From assembly GCA_012841145.1 (NCBI GenBank), contig DUVH01000012.1, forward strand, positions 1 to 64,000: DNA of 64,000 nt, written 5' to 3'. The DNA is from Clostridiaceae bacterium. GTDB lineage: Bacteria; Bacillota; Clostridia; Saccharofermentanales; DTU023. Made by a program: the position numbers and the translations under genes. This document shows positions 10,397-20,952 of this stretch, piece by piece; the stretch's first letter is position 1; each line of letters starts with the position of its first letter. The notes under the pieces were generated by a model. The model saw only the letters and a program-made list of their open reading frames with translations, was not told the origin of the DNA and ran no database searches.

Positions 10397-12312
10397 TGCT
10401 CCATATAGACGAGCAAAACTTGAATATCTGCAGGCGAGACACCCGATATGCGGCTTGCCTGGCCGATTGATTGAGGTCGCCGCTCACTGAGTTTCTGTCG
10501 CGCTTCGAGACGAAGTCCCCGGATGCGTTCATAGTCGATCCCGCTCGGAAGACACTTGTGCTCCAGCTTCTTAAATCTTTCTACGCGGTCTCTCTCCATC
10601 CTGAGATAACCTTCATAGCGGATCTGTATCTCAACCGATTCTCGCACCGACGGCGGCAACTCTTGACGCTCGGGATCGAGCGGCGCCAGCATCTCGTAAT
10701 TGAGTTCCGGTCTCTTGAGAAGGTCATACATACGCGCCGTCGTCTTAAGCGGTGTGCTCCCGGCATCCTGCAGGATTCGATCAGACAGCTCGGACTTGCG
10801 GACGCGAACAGCGCTCAAGCGTTCTTTCTCGTGCTCGATCGCCCGCTGTTTTTTTAGAAAGCGTTGCCAGCGTTCTTCCGAGAGAAGGCCGATTTCGTAT
10901 CCGATCGGCGACAGCCTTGCGTCAGCGTTATCCTGACGGAGGAGCAAGCGATATTCGGCGCGCGATGTCATCAGACGATACGGCTCATTCGTGCCCTTCG
11001 TCACGAGATCATCGATCAGGACGCCGATATATCCTTCGGATCGGTCGATGATAAGCGGGTCCTTATCTTGCTGTCTGCGAACCGCGTTGATACCCGCTAT
11101 GAGTCCCTGAGCAGCCGCCTCCTCGTAACCTGAAGAACCGTTAATTTGACCGGCGAGAAAAAGCCCCTCAATGCCTTTCACCTCAAGGGACAATTCGAGG
11201 ACGGTCGGATCGACGCAGAGGTATTCAATGGCGTATGCAGGACGCATCATCTCAGCCTGTTCCATTCCCGGAACCGTCTTGAGCATGGCCCGCTGAATCT
11301 CTTCCGGCATCGATGTCGAGAGTCCCGAGGCATACATTTCGTGTGTGTCTAAACCTGTAGGCTCAAGAAAAACGTGATGGCGGGCATGGTTGGGGAACTT
11401 GACAATTTTGTCTTCAATCGACGGACAATAACGCGGGCCGATCCCTTCAATGACGCCGGAATAGAGCGGCGACCTGTCCATGTTGTCAGACAGGAGTTTT
11501 TTCGTCTCATCCGTCGTCCACGTGATGTAACAGGGAAGCTCCGCCGCGGGGCGCCATGACGGGTCATCTTCGTTTTCAAACGAAAAAGGCTTTGCTTCGC
11601 GATCGGCCGGTTGCAGTTCCATCTGCTCGAGATCGACACTGCGCCGATGAAATCTTCCGGGTGTCCCCGTCTTAAAGCGCCGCGTCGGCAGACCGAGCGC
11701 CGTCAACGCATCACCAAGACCGCATGCCGGTGCGAGCTGATCGGGCCCCGAGCTGCGCACTGAGTCGCCGATAATAACACGCGCATCGAGAAACGTTCCG
11801 GGACAGAGGATAACGTCACTTGCGATGTAAAGGGATCCCGTCGCCGCGATGACGCCCTCCACTTTTCTGTCACCTGTTTCGCCGGCAACAAGCAGTCCCG
11901 TAATCTCCTGCTGAATCAAGGTGAGAAGAGGCTCCGATTCGAGTACTTGTTTCATTCCGCGCTGGTAGCCGGTGCGATCCATCTGCGCACGCGGCGACAT
12001 GACGGCAGGCCCCTTCGTCGCGTTCAGCATACGGTACTGAATCATATGGAGATCGGCCAAGCGCCCCATCTCGCCGCCGAGCGCATCGATTTCCCTGACC
12101 ATCTGTCCCTTAGCCGTACCGCCGATATTCGGATTGCACGGCAAGTTGGCGAGACTGTCGAGTGTCATCGTAAACAGGATGACGCGTCGCCCGAGACGTG
12201 CCGCCGCGAGTGCCGCCTCGCATCCGGCATGACCGGCGCCGACGACAATGATGTCCGCCTCACCGGCGACAAAGGCGTTTTCTTTACTGCGTGCTTCAGC
12301 AAGTGACGGCAT
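10384..12312 (-). CDS. mnmG: tRNA uridine-5-carboxymethylaminomethyl modification enzyme MnmG/GidA
   Basis: FAD motif VVGAGHAGCEAALAAARLG; NPNIGGTAKGQMVREIDALGG; TSRAEYRLLLRQDNAD. Confidence 0.96.
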   Translation of the reverse strand: MPSLAEARSKENAFVAGEADIIVVGAGHAGCEAALAAARLGRRVILFTMTLDSLANLPCNPNIGGTAKGQMVREIDALGGEMGRLADLHMIQYRMLNATKGPAVMSPRAQMDRTGYQRGMKQVLESEPLLTLIQQEITGLLVAGETGDRKVEGVIAATGSLYIASDVILCPGTFLDARVIIGDSVRSSGPDQLAPACGLGDALTALGLPTRRFKTGTPGRFHRRSVDLEQMELQPADREAKPFSFENEDDPSWRPAAELPCYITWTTDETKKLLSDNMDRSPLYSGVIEGIGPRYCPSIEDKIVKFPNHARHHVFLEPTGLDTHEMYASGLSTSMPEEIQRAMLKTVPGMEQAEMMRPAYAIEYLCVDPTVLELSLEVKGIEGLFLAGQINGSSGYEEAAAQGLIAGINAVRRQQDKDPLIIDRSEGYIGVLIDDLVTKGTNEPYRLMTSRAEYRLLLRQDNADARLSPIGYEIGLLSEERWQRFLKKQRAIEHEKERLSAVRVRKSELSDRILQDAGSTPLKTTARMYDLLKRPELNYEMLAPLDPERQELPPSVRESVEIQIRYEGYLRMERDRVERFKKLEHKCLPSGIDYERIRGLRLEARQKLSERRPQSIGQASRISGVSPADIQVLLVYMEQWNG

Positions 12313-12314
12313 CG

Positions 12315-13796
12315 CTATTTACCGATACAGAAACGACTGAAAATCTTATCGATCAACGTTTCGGAGACATCTTCGCCCGTAATCGTCGAAAGCTCCGTCA
12401 ACGCTTCTTTCAAAGAGATCGCGACAAGATCGAATGAGAGACCTGCCTGAAGATCGGCCCTCGCCTTCTTAACAAGTTCAACGGCGCGGTCGACGGCGGT
12501 CTTATGGCGCGCGTGTGTCAAAAGGCCGTGGCTTTGTCCTTCGCCGTGCGATTTCACCTGATCATGCGCAGCGATTTCAGAACCTTCGACGGGTGACATG
12601 AGGGAGCCGCTTTCAATGAAACGTACAAGCGTCTCCTTCAAGCGTTGAAGATCGTCTTCAGAACGGTCAGACCACGTCATCGAAGGCAAATCGGGGTAGC
12701 GCTCGACTGCGTAATGCGCGGGATCTTTTTCCGCCGAAAGTGTAAGGCGCAGATCGTCCTTGCCCAATACGAACAGGATTTCTTTCCCCTCCGCGAGGCA
12801 TCGGTCAATCCTGACTTCCTCCTCACGGCGCTCATCCTCGGGAGGCAACGGCGGTGAAAGGACCCATAAAATGAGATCTGCCGTACGGAGCGCGTTTTCG
12901 GCACGCACGATTCCCTCGCGCTCAATGGGGTCGTCGCTGTCAATCGCAAGACCCGCCGTATCGGTTAGATGGACGAGATATCCATCAAGCGTCAGATCGA
13001 CCTCGACCGTATCGCGTGTCGTACCGGGGATATTGCTGACGATCGCACGGTCACGCCCAGAGAGGGCGTTGAGAAGCGTCGATTTGCCGACGTTGGGACT
13101 GCCTGCGATTACAACTGCGAGCCCCTCGCGAATGATACGCCCACCGGCAAAACTGTCGGCCAAGAGCCGTAACTCTCTCTCCGCATACTCCAGCTCACAT
13201 ACGAGCAACTCGCGATCCTCAGGGCGCTCTTCCTCTTCGTCCCAGTCCAACAGCATTTCCAGCCGGGCGAGCGCACCGTAGAGATGATCGGTTCTCTCAT
13301 GTATGACGCGCGACACGCCGCCTGTCAACTGCCGGTAGGCCGCTTGCGCCTGCTTTTCAGCTTGCGCCCCGATCATATCCATCACGGCTTCCGCTGCCGT
13401 GAGATCCATTTTGCCGTTAAAAAACGCGCGCCTGCTAAATTCCCCCGGGCCGGCGGGACGTGCGCCAGCGGCGAGCACGCTGTCGAGAACGGCCTGGCGA
13501 ATAGCCTGTCCGCCATGGCAGGAAATCTCGTAGACATCTTCACCCGTATACGAATGAGGAGCTCGAAAACAGGCGAGCACCACCTCATCTATTTTGCCCC
13601 AATACCCATGGGCAAGCGTATAGCCCACCATTGCGGACGGCTTTGCAAATCGCGAGGACGAGGGAACGAACAGGCGGTCGCAAATCGACGCCGCATGAGA
13701 TCCGGAAATGCGAAGCACCGCCAGGCCGCTTTCGCCCGGCGGTGTTGAGAAGGCCGCAATCGTGTCCATGTCCATGTTTATCATGATCTCAGTCAA
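12315..13796 (-). CDS. mnmE: tRNA modification GTPase MnmE/TrmE
   Basis: G1 GSPNVGKSTLLNAL, IPGTTRDTVE, C-terminal FCIGK. Confidence 0.96.
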   Translation of the reverse strand: MTEIMINMDMDTIAAFSTPPGESGLAVLRISGSHAASICDRLFVPSSSRFAKPSAMVGYTLAHGYWGKIDEVVLACFRAPHSYTGEDVYEISCHGGQAIRQAVLDSVLAAGARPAGPGEFSRRAFFNGKMDLTAAEAVMDMIGAQAEKQAQAAYRQLTGGVSRVIHERTDHLYGALARLEMLLDWDEEEERPEDRELLVCELEYAERELRLLADSFAGGRIIREGLAVVIAGSPNVGKSTLLNALSGRDRAIVSNIPGTTRDTVEVDLTLDGYLVHLTDTAGLAIDSDDPIEREGIVRAENALRTADLILWVLSPPLPPEDERREEEVRIDRCLAEGKEILFVLGKDDLRLTLSAEKDPAHYAVERYPDLPSMTWSDRSEDDLQRLKETLVRFIESGSLMSPVEGSEIAAHDQVKSHGEGQSHGLLTHARHKTAVDRAVELVKKARADLQAGLSFDLVAISLKEALTELSTITGEDVSETLIDKIFSRFCIGK

Positions 13797-14610
13797 TAAT
13801 CTCCAAACCCGCAGTCGGAGCGATCACGACGTAACGGCGCGGTTCTGACCCCTCACTGTATGTCGTAATACCCTCAGTCTCACGCAGCGTGATATGAACA
13901 ATACGCCTCTCGGCGGGTGACATAGGCTTCATCTTCGATGCACGCCCTCTGTCGAGAACGCGCGAGGCTATTTTTCTGGCAGTCTGCTGAATGCGCTGTT
14001 CACGGCGGCGACGATAATCGCCGACATCGATAACGACTCTCAGATACTCGTCGATCCAGCGATTCGTCACAATGTTTGTCAGATATTGAATCGCGTCGAG
14101 CGTCTCTCCGTGACGACCGATCGCAACGCCGCCGTCGCTGCTGATGATGTCGATGTGGAGCGTATTGTCTCCCTCAAGGTACGACTCTATACGGCCGTGA
14201 ATACCGATTCCGGACAGGACATCTTGGACATAGTCGAGCGCGGCGTTTTCAGCGGCGAGAAGGCCGCGCTGATCCGCAGGCACACGCCATCCGTCCTCAT
14301 CGGACGGCTCCAAATCCAGATCCTCGTCGTCAAGATCGACGCGCTCATAATCGCCATCTTCTTCGTCGTCATCCTCGAGATCAAGTTCATCTTCATCGTC
14401 GAGAATTGTCACACGCACACGAGCCGGACGACGCCCGAAACCGAGCAGTCCGCCCGTCTCTCCTTCATCCAGCACATCAATCAGTACCATGTCTTCGCTG
14501 ACGGCCAATTCTCTTAATGCTTGCCTGACAGCCTGATCGACTGTCTTGCCTGTAAATTCAATGGTGCGTTCCATCCGGGTATCCTCCTCACGCACATCAC
14601 AAAGCTTCAT
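13789..14610 (-). CDS. jag: Jag/KhpB family RNA-binding protein (Jag-N, KH, R3H)
   Basis: EFTGKTVDQAVRQAL N-domain; GRHGETLDAIQYL KH; R3H RIVHITL; long acidic linker; syntenic position. Start probably internal at MERTIEF. Confidence 0.92.
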   Translation of the reverse strand: MKLCDVREEDTRMERTIEFTGKTVDQAVRQALRELAVSEDMVLIDVLDEGETGGLLGFGRRPARVRVTILDDEDELDLEDDDEEDGDYERVDLDDEDLDLEPSDEDGWRVPADQRGLLAAENAALDYVQDVLSGIGIHGRIESYLEGDNTLHIDIISSDGGVAIGRHGETLDAIQYLTNIVTNRWIDEYLRVVIDVGDYRRRREQRIQQTARKIASRVLDRGRASKMKPMSPAERRIVHITLRETEGITTYSEGSEPRRYVVIAPTAGLEIID

Positions 14611-14714
14611 AAAGCGGCGGCACGTATCGCCTTCATCATGTCATGCGGTGCGCCGTTGCTTTGTATCGCTTTCGTCTATTCTATGCGCGTCTCTGACGCG
14701 CGATATTTCAATGA

Positions 14715-15815
14715 TCATTCCGGCTTGTTTCGATTTTTCAGCTTTGATACAAAATTCTTAAAAAAGCCTTCTTTTTCTTCTTCTCCGGAAGACGAAACCG
14801 TCCCTCTCCTCCGCGAGCGCTCAAACGACGCCTGCTCTTCCGCATGGGCAAGACGCAGCGGCTGAACGTAAAACTTGTATCCGAGCGCTGATTGAATCAA
14901 GTACATAACGTTCTGGAAAAGCCAGTATAAGCACATCGCCGAAGGCATGCTGAACATCGTAAACAGCATGAGGATCGGCATGAACAGATTCATCGTCTTC
15001 ATCATGCCTGCCGTCTGATCGGGGTTCTGGCCGCGCTTCGCGGGATTCGCTTTTTCGCGCGCCTTTTCTTCTTTCGTCTTCTCTGGACGCGCCGTGCTCA
15101 TCCGCATGATACGCATTTGCATCCAGTACGTGAACATGGTGATCAGGATCAGGAGCACGAGCGGCAACTGCACTCGCCAATCCGCGCCGAACCATTCCCA
15201 CGGCTTGAAAGAAGGCGTCATTCCGAGATCGATGCCGAGAAAATTCGTATTGATCAGCTGCGGCAGACGAATCCACCCCTCCTGAACAGATTGCTGAAGA
15301 GCGGAGCCTGAATCGCGCAACCCGTTCAGAATCGGAATATCCATGATGGCGATATTCTTTACCTGAGCCTCCGTCATCAAACCCTGTCCCTGCAACACTT
15401 CTCCGATCTTCGTCAAGTTATGAACAGGAACTGCCGTAATGAACCGGAGAGGCGCACGGAAAATGTAAATAATCGGCCAGATAACCGCCAGCTGCAAGAT
15501 AGAGGGCAGGCATCCCGATGTCATCGAAATACCGTTCTCCTTATAAAGTTGCTGTGTGAGCGTTTGAACTTTCTGCGCATCGTTAGGGTAACGGCGCTTG
15601 ATCTCATTAACCTCGGATTGCAGCATCTGTTGACGCAATGAGCTTCGCTGGCTTCTAAGACCGAGCGGCAACAGCAACGCGCGAATAATCACGGTAAAAA
15701 GGATGATAACGAGACCGTAATTATTTAACCACGAGTAAAGTCCGCCAAGAACCCACCCGAACAACGAGTATAACGGGTCCAACAAGCCGAGCTGGACCGT
15801 AACAAATGATGTCAT
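14715..15815 (-). CDS. yidC: Membrane protein insertase YidC/OxaI
   Basis: [20 protein letters not shown]; multiple TM helices; synteny. Confidence 0.94.
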   Translation of the reverse strand: MTSFVTVQLGLLDPLYSLFGWVLGGLYSWLNNYGLVIILFTVIIRALLLPLGLRSQRSSLRQQMLQSEVNEIKRRYPNDAQKVQTLTQQLYKENGISMTSGCLPSILQLAVIWPIIYIFRAPLRFITAVPVHNLTKIGEVLQGQGLMTEAQVKNIAIMDIPILNGLRDSGSALQQSVQEGWIRLPQLINTNFLGIDLGMTPSFKPWEWFGADWRVQLPLVLLILITMFTYWMQMRIMRMSTARPEKTKEEKAREKANPAKRGQNPDQTAGMMKTMNLFMPILMLFTMFSMPSAMCLYWLFQNVMYLIQSALGYKFYVQPLRLAHAEEQASFERSRRRGTVSSSGEEEKEGFFKNFVSKLKNRNKPE

Positions 15816-16195
15816 GTCGCCTCTTTTCTCACCTTCCGCCCGGCATCGTCGTGAACGTTTGAAAAGCCGTAAACGGATTGGTCTTTTGTTTTTTTGTCCG
15901 GAACAGGGTCGTACCCGCCCTTACAAAACGGATTGCATCGCAAAATTCGCCATAGAGCAAGTCCCCCGCCTTTCAGCGCTCCGTGTCGACGAACGGCTTC
16001 GGCGGCATAGGCTGAGCAGGTGGGGTCAAATCGACATCTTCCGGGAAATCCTGCAGATATATAACGTTGATAAAATCTGATCAGGTACAACATGCAGGAA
16101 GCCGCGACGGAAGGTCTTCGCATTTTTTCACACGCCGCAACCGGCGCGCCCGCGCCGCGATCATGTATCTTACGATTGTTCACGCTATTCTGCAT
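15812..16195 (-). CDS. yidD: Membrane protein insertion efficiency factor YidD (start probably internal)
   Basis: [39 protein letters not shown]...GGYDPVP. Confidence 0.93.
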   Translation of the reverse strand: MQNSVNNRKIHDRGAGAPVAACEKMRRPSVAASCMLYLIRFYQRYISAGFPGRCRFDPTCSAYAAEAVRRHGALKGGGLALWRILRCNPFCKGGYDPVPDKKTKDQSVYGFSNVHDDAGRKVRKEAT

Positions 16196-16227
16196 GGATC
16201 AGATATTTCTACACTCGACTCGGCGTT

Positions 16228-16602
16228 TCACGCCGGCGGCCGGCCGACACCTGACTCAATCAGGAGTCGATCCATTTCTTCGATCAAAGCGCTCAATGAC
16301 GGCTCGTCCGCGCTTTGCCAACGATTCGTCACGACAAGATCATAACCGGGCAGCAAATCGACATGTCTCAGACGAAAAGATTCGCGCAGCAATCGCTTCA
16401 CTCTGTTCCGTTGAACGGCTCCGCGAACGGAGCGACTCACCGCAAATCCGACACGCGATCCTACTGTCGACCTGACTCTCCGTCTCCTGTTGACGTGAAG
16501 ACTGACCAAGCGACCTCGGCAGCATTTTCCATGTCGATAGACACGAGAAAAGTCACGGTTGTGCTTTAATCGATCAACGCTCGCCGACATCGATCGAATC
16601 AA
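16228..16602 (-). CDS. rnpA: Ribonuclease P protein component
   Basis: RLKHNRDFSRVYRHGK ... RNRVKRLLRESFR; position after rpmH. Confidence 0.93.
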   Translation of the reverse strand: MIRSMSASVDRLKHNRDFSRVYRHGKCCRGRLVSLHVNRRRRVRSTVGSRVGFAVSRSVRGAVQRNRVKRLLRESFRLRHVDLLPGYDLVVTNRWQSADEPSLSALIEEMDRLLIESGVGRPPA

Positions 16603-16737
16603 TTACAGCGAGATCTTTTTGCGACCTTTGAGCCTGCGTCTCTTCAAAATGTTGCGCCCGGCTCTCGTTCGCATTCTTTTTCTAAAACCGTGCTCGCGCG
16701 AGCGTTGCTTGCGCTTCGGTTGATAGGTGCGTTTCAT
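16603..16737 (-). CDS. rpmH: 50S ribosomal protein L34
   Basis: 44 aa [44 protein letters not shown]; below ORF-track cutoff. Confidence 0.97.
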   Translation of the reverse strand: MKRTYQPKRKQRSREHGFRKRMRTRAGRNILKRRRLKGRKKISL

Positions 16738-16826
16738 ATATTCCCCCTATTTAAGGATAATCTATTCATTTACATACAGCTGCGACGGACAGATGTCCGT
16801 TTGCATGATGTGGGCATAACGTTGAG

Positions 16827-16856
16827 ATTATACTGAATTTTCGCCCTTTGCGTCAA
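16827..16856 (-). promoter_or_regulatory. Sigma-A-type promoter upstream of rpmH
   Basis: Minus strand TTGACG-18 bp-TATAAT about 90 bp upstream of the rpmH ATG. Confidence 0.75.
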
Positions 16857-16870
16857 TATAAGCCCGCTGA

Positions 16871-17725
16871 CTATACCGATAAAGCCCTTTCAGCGGCCTC
16901 AACGACGTGCTGCATCAGGATCGTCGTCGTCACCGACCCGACGCCGCGCGGCACGGGAGTGATATTGGCTACGACAGGTTCGACCTCATCAAACGCGACA
17001 TCGCCGACAAGACGCCCGTCCTCAGTGAAATTGATGCCGACGTCAATAATGGTCTGGCCGGGTTTCACAAAATCGGCTTTCACCATCTCAGCGGCGCCCG
17101 CACACGCGATGATGATATCACCTTCGCGAGCTACTCCCGGCAAGTCAACCGTACGCGTATGACAAATGGTCACCGTCGCATTCTCTTTGAGGAGCATCAT
17201 GGCAACAGGCTTCCCGATCACGAGACTGCGTCCGATCACGATGGCTCGCGCCCCTTTAATCGGAATATCATTATGTTTCAACATCGCCATCGCCGCTTCC
17301 GCCGTGCAGGGCGCAAATCCGGTGTCGACGCCCATAAAAATGCCTGCCATTGAAGCCGATGTGATACCGTCGACGTCTTTCTCCGGACGCAGCGTATCGC
17401 AGACCTTCTTTTCATTGAGATGCTTCGGAAGAGGACGGAAAAGAAGACACCCGTGAATCGACGTGTCGTGATTGATCATCTCGAGTTCTTTCTCGATGGC
17501 CGCTTGAGAAATATCGATCGGAAGAGCGCGGACGTCAACCTTGACTCCCACTCTCTCCGCACGTTTTAAGGCGCCGCGTTCGTATGAAAGGTCATCCTCA
17601 CTCGCCCCGACGCGGACGATCGCCAATGTCGGTTCAATACCCTTCTCTTTCAACTGTGCCACACGCTCAATCAACAACTCGGTCGCTTTATCCGCAACTG
17701 TTTTACCTAGCAATACATTCGCCAT
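16871..17725 (-). CDS. folD: Bifunctional methylenetetrahydrofolate dehydrogenase/cyclohydrolase
   Basis: KDVDGITSASMAGIF, GRSLVIGKPVAMMLL, DVGINF motifs. Confidence 0.95.
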   Translation of the reverse strand: MANVLLGKTVADKATELLIERVAQLKEKGIEPTLAIVRVGASEDDLSYERGALKRAERVGVKVDVRALPIDISQAAIEKELEMINHDTSIHGCLLFRPLPKHLNEKKVCDTLRPEKDVDGITSASMAGIFMGVDTGFAPCTAEAAMAMLKHNDIPIKGARAIVIGRSLVIGKPVAMMLLKENATVTICHTRTVDLPGVAREGDIIIACAGAAEMVKADFVKPGQTIIDVGINFTEDGRLVGDVAFDEVEPVVANITPVPRGVGSVTTTILMQHVVEAAERALSV

Positions 17726-17801
17726 GTCTTTCTCCTTGTTATGAAATCAAATTCCGGTGGTGACCTTATCTTAGCATGAATCAAGAACAACTGACGACCG
17801 G

Positions 17802-18761
17802 TTACTCGGTACTGCAAAGGATATAAGCGACTTCGAGAAACGGACACGTGCTGAACGAATAGGGACAGGGATCATCCTCATCGCTCGACTGTTGACGATT
17901 CTCATGACACACGTGAGAGGGTCGATCTTTTTCTGAGATCGGCCTCAGTGAAGAAGGGCGCAGTGCGTTGCGCCTGACAATCGGATCTTCCGACAAACAA
18001 CATCGCAAACGATCGGCAAATGACGGAGTCAGTTTCTTCAACACTCCCTTAAAGGAGGCGCGATCCAGAGTCGTTGCCGGTTCATCGCACAACACGGAGA
18101 AAATAGACATCGCCAATGCATACAAGTCGCTTTCCGGCAAAAGATCTCCCACGAAAATTTCCGGTGCAGCGTAACCTTCTTTGAAAATGCGCGAAGTTCC
18201 GGGTGTTTGGGCATTTCCGTCAAGTATGCGCGCGCCGGCAAAATCGATCAGCAAGGCATCTCCCGAATCTGTGATGATGATGTTATCGGGGGAAATATCG
18301 AGATGAGCGACAGGCTCGCCGGCGCATTGGCTGAACCATGACAAACCGTCGAGAATATCATCGAACCATCGTTCGAGTAGAGATGATGACAGCTCTTTTC
18401 CGCCGATCTCGCGCATCGGTCTCCCGTTCACCCATTCAAAAATGAATGAAGGCGTTTCAGGAATGGGATGACACTCGATAAAGGGCAGATGCTTGCTCTC
18501 TTCATAGTGGCGGGAGTCAAAGTTTTTGTGCTCGACAACCACCGACGTTCGCTCATCCGTTCGGTCGCCGCTATCTCCTGTGTAAAAGTGCGATCGTCCG
18601 AGACATCTTGTCAAATACGGCGATCGAATGTCATGGAGCAACAGAGCCGTGCGCAGATCTGTCCAGCCATCGATGGGCTTTATGGCGACGCGTCGCCCGT
18701 CATGCGTCACTACCGCATGCTTATCTTTTTTCCCGGTCTCATCCGCCATGCTCGTCATCAC
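17802..18761 (-). CDS. Ser/Thr protein-kinase-like protein with Cys-rich C-terminal tail
   Basis: HLDISPDNIIITDSGDALLIDFAGAR (catalytic loop and DFG-like DFA), GYAAPEIF (APE), YALAMSIFSVL; tail DPCPYSFSTCPFLEVAYILC. Confidence 0.8.
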   Translation of the reverse strand: MMTSMADETGKKDKHAVVTHDGRRVAIKPIDGWTDLRTALLLHDIRSPYLTRCLGRSHFYTGDSGDRTDERTSVVVEHKNFDSRHYEESKHLPFIECHPIPETPSFIFEWVNGRPMREIGGKELSSSLLERWFDDILDGLSWFSQCAGEPVAHLDISPDNIIITDSGDALLIDFAGARILDGNAQTPGTSRIFKEGYAAPEIFVGDLLPESDLYALAMSIFSVLCDEPATTLDRASFKGVLKKLTPSFADRLRCCLSEDPIVRRNALRPSSLRPISEKDRPSHVCHENRQQSSDEDDPCPYSFSTCPFLEVAYILCSTE

Positions 18762-18811
18762 TTTCTACAGGAGATTGCATACGGCGACATGGTACGGCTC
18801 GTCTCAAAGGA

Positions 18812-18834
18812 AAAGCCGGTGATTCCCCGGCTTT
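18812..18834 (-). terminator. Intrinsic terminator between clpX and the kinase-like gene
   Basis: Minus strand AAAGCCGG-GGAATCA-CCGGCTTTTCCTTT. Confidence 0.65.
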
Positions 18835-18873
18835 ATTCGTCATTATCGGTCAATTCCGATGTTTTACACCATC

Positions 18874-20169
18874 TCAGGCGTTGACGACCTCACGTTCATC
18901 GGGCAGTTCGGTGAAAACGAGTTTTGGCCGCTCCAGACCTTTCACGCTCGCTTTCGTGACAATAACTTGCCGGACATCACCGCGTGAGGGTACTTCGTAC
19001 ATGATATCGAGCATCAAGCGCTCGAGAATCGTCCTCAACCCCCTTGCGCCCGTTTTCAACGCGATCGCCTCCTCGGCGATCGCTCGGATCGCATCGTCTT
19101 CGAAGATAAGTTCCACGTCATCAAAGCTCATCAATTTTTTGTATTGTTTCAGCAAAGCGTTTTTCGGTTCCAGCAAGATACGAACAAGAGCCTCGCAGTC
19201 GAGATCCTCCAAGGCAACTACAACGGGAACACGGCCGATAAACTCAGGAATCAGCCCGAATTTCAGCAAATCTTCGGGCAGCAAATGCGAAAAAAGCTCC
19301 TTGTTGCCCATCTTGTTAGACCCTTCAATTTCTGCACCGAAGCCGATCGATTTCTGCCCTATTCTGTCGCGAACGATCTTGTCGATGCCGTCGAAGGCTC
19401 CGCCCAAAATAAACAAAATGTTCGTCGTATCGATCTGAATAAACTCCTGATGCGGATGTTTGCGACCGCCTTGCGGCGGAACGTTCGCCACGGTACCCTC
19501 AAGGATCTTGAGCAGAGCCTGCTGGACACCTTCTCCGCTGACATCACGCGTGATCGACGGATTGTCGGAACGGCGCGTAATCTTGTCGATTTCATCGATG
19601 TAAATGATGCCGCGTTCAGCGATACCGATGTCGTAATCGGCATTTTGGATAAGGCGCAGGAGGATATTCTCAACGTCTTCTCCGACATACCCCGCCTCCG
19701 TGAGGGCCGTCGCGTCGGCGATGGCAAAGGGGACGTGAAGGATGCGCGCGAGCGTTTGTGCCAAAAGCGTTTTCCCGGAACCGGTCGGCCCCAGAAACAT
19801 GATGTTGCTCTTCGCCAAGTCGACACCGTCGTCTTCGTCTTCAATGTAGTCGGCGTAGACGCGCTTGTAGTGATTGTAAACGGAGACAGCGAGCGTTTTC
19901 TTCGCTTCGTCCTGACCGATCACGTATTCGTCGAGCCGTTCTTTGATCTGCTGTGGCGTCAACAGATTGACCTCTTCCCTTCGACTCACATGCGAGCTCG
20001 AAGGGTGGAGCATCGGACTTTCGCCAAGCATCGCGTCGCAGAGCATAACACACTCATTGCAAATACAGACGCCGGGACCGGCGATCATCTGTTCGACCTG
20101 ATCCTCCGTCTTGCCGCAAAAAGAACAGTGCAACGTGCCGGATCTGTCGTTATCTTTTCTATCGGACAT
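18874..20169 (-). CDS. clpX: ATP-dependent Clp protease ATP-binding subunit ClpX
   Basis: Zinc finger [26 protein letters not shown]; Walker [24 protein letters not shown]. Confidence 0.97.
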   Translation of the reverse strand: MSDRKDNDRSGTLHCSFCGKTEDQVEQMIAGPGVCICNECVMLCDAMLGESPMLHPSSSHVSRREEVNLLTPQQIKERLDEYVIGQDEAKKTLAVSVYNHYKRVYADYIEDEDDGVDLAKSNIMFLGPTGSGKTLLAQTLARILHVPFAIADATALTEAGYVGEDVENILLRLIQNADYDIGIAERGIIYIDEIDKITRRSDNPSITRDVSGEGVQQALLKILEGTVANVPPQGGRKHPHQEFIQIDTTNILFILGGAFDGIDKIVRDRIGQKSIGFGAEIEGSNKMGNKELFSHLLPEDLLKFGLIPEFIGRVPVVVALEDLDCEALVRILLEPKNALLKQYKKLMSFDDVELIFEDDAIRAIAEEAIALKTGARGLRTILERLMLDIMYEVPSRGDVRQVIVTKASVKGLERPKLVFTELPDEREVVNA

Positions 20170-20213
20170 TCAAATCTCCTCCGAGCATAGCTATGGACGC
20201 TGACACGCAAGGC

Positions 20214-20864
20214 TTACTCGCGCTTGTTCATAATCTTGTCGATCAGTCCGTATTCAATCGCCTGTTCCGCTGAAAGCCACGTATCGCGATCCGTATCGCG
20301 CTCGATCACCTCGATCGGCTGTCCCGTATGTTCGGAGAGAATACGGTTGAGTCTCTGTTTCAGCTTGAGAATATACTCCGCAGCGATCGTGATGTCTGTC
20401 GCCTGACCTTGAGCGCCTCCTGACGGCTGATGGATCATCAAGTCGGCGTTGGGAAGCGCAAATCGCTTGCCTTTCGCCCCGGCCGCCACAAGAAAAGCGC
20501 CCATACTCGCCGCCATACCCATGCAAATCGTCTGGACGTCAGGCTTGATATACTGCATCGTATCGTAGATCATGAGTCCCGCCGACACTTCACCGCCTGG
20601 GCTGTTAATGTAAAACTGTATATCCTTATTCGGGTCTTCCGCTTCGAGGAACAAGAGTTGCGCGACGATGAGATTTGCCGTCACATTGTTGACGGTATCG
20701 CTCAGAATAACAATGCGCTCCTTCAACAACCTCGAAAAAATGTCATACGAACGCTCGCCGCGGTTTGTCTGCTCGACGACCATCGGAACAAGGTTCATGT
20801 CAATCGGATCGTATTGATCAAAAGTAATCATTTCGTTGTGACCTCCGATGTCAAAAGTAGTCAT
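20214..20864 (-). CDS. clpP: ATP-dependent Clp protease proteolytic subunit
   Basis: [35 protein letters not shown]. Confidence 0.97.
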   Translation of the reverse strand: MTTFDIGGHNEMITFDQYDPIDMNLVPMVVEQTNRGERSYDIFSRLLKERIVILSDTVNNVTANLIVAQLLFLEAEDPNKDIQFYINSPGGEVSAGLMIYDTMQYIKPDVQTICMGMAASMGAFLVAAGAKGKRFALPNADLMIHQPSGGAQGQATDITIAAEYILKLKQRLNRILSEHTGQPIEVIERDTDRDTWLSAEQAIEYGLIDKIMNKRE

Positions 20865-20952
20865 TCAGTCATTCCTTCCGGTATTCCATTGTCTCTTCGG
20901 TCTCCGTATACAAAATACAACATAGCTACAAAACAAGCGCTTAAGGCGTAAC

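Noticed and set aside
18608-19438. 276-aa plus-strand ORF
   Set aside because: Antisense across clpX/kinase genes with Ser/Arg-rich low-plausibility translation.
19144-20190. 348-aa plus-strand ORF
   Set aside because: Exact antisense of clpX, which has complete family motifs; no plausible product.
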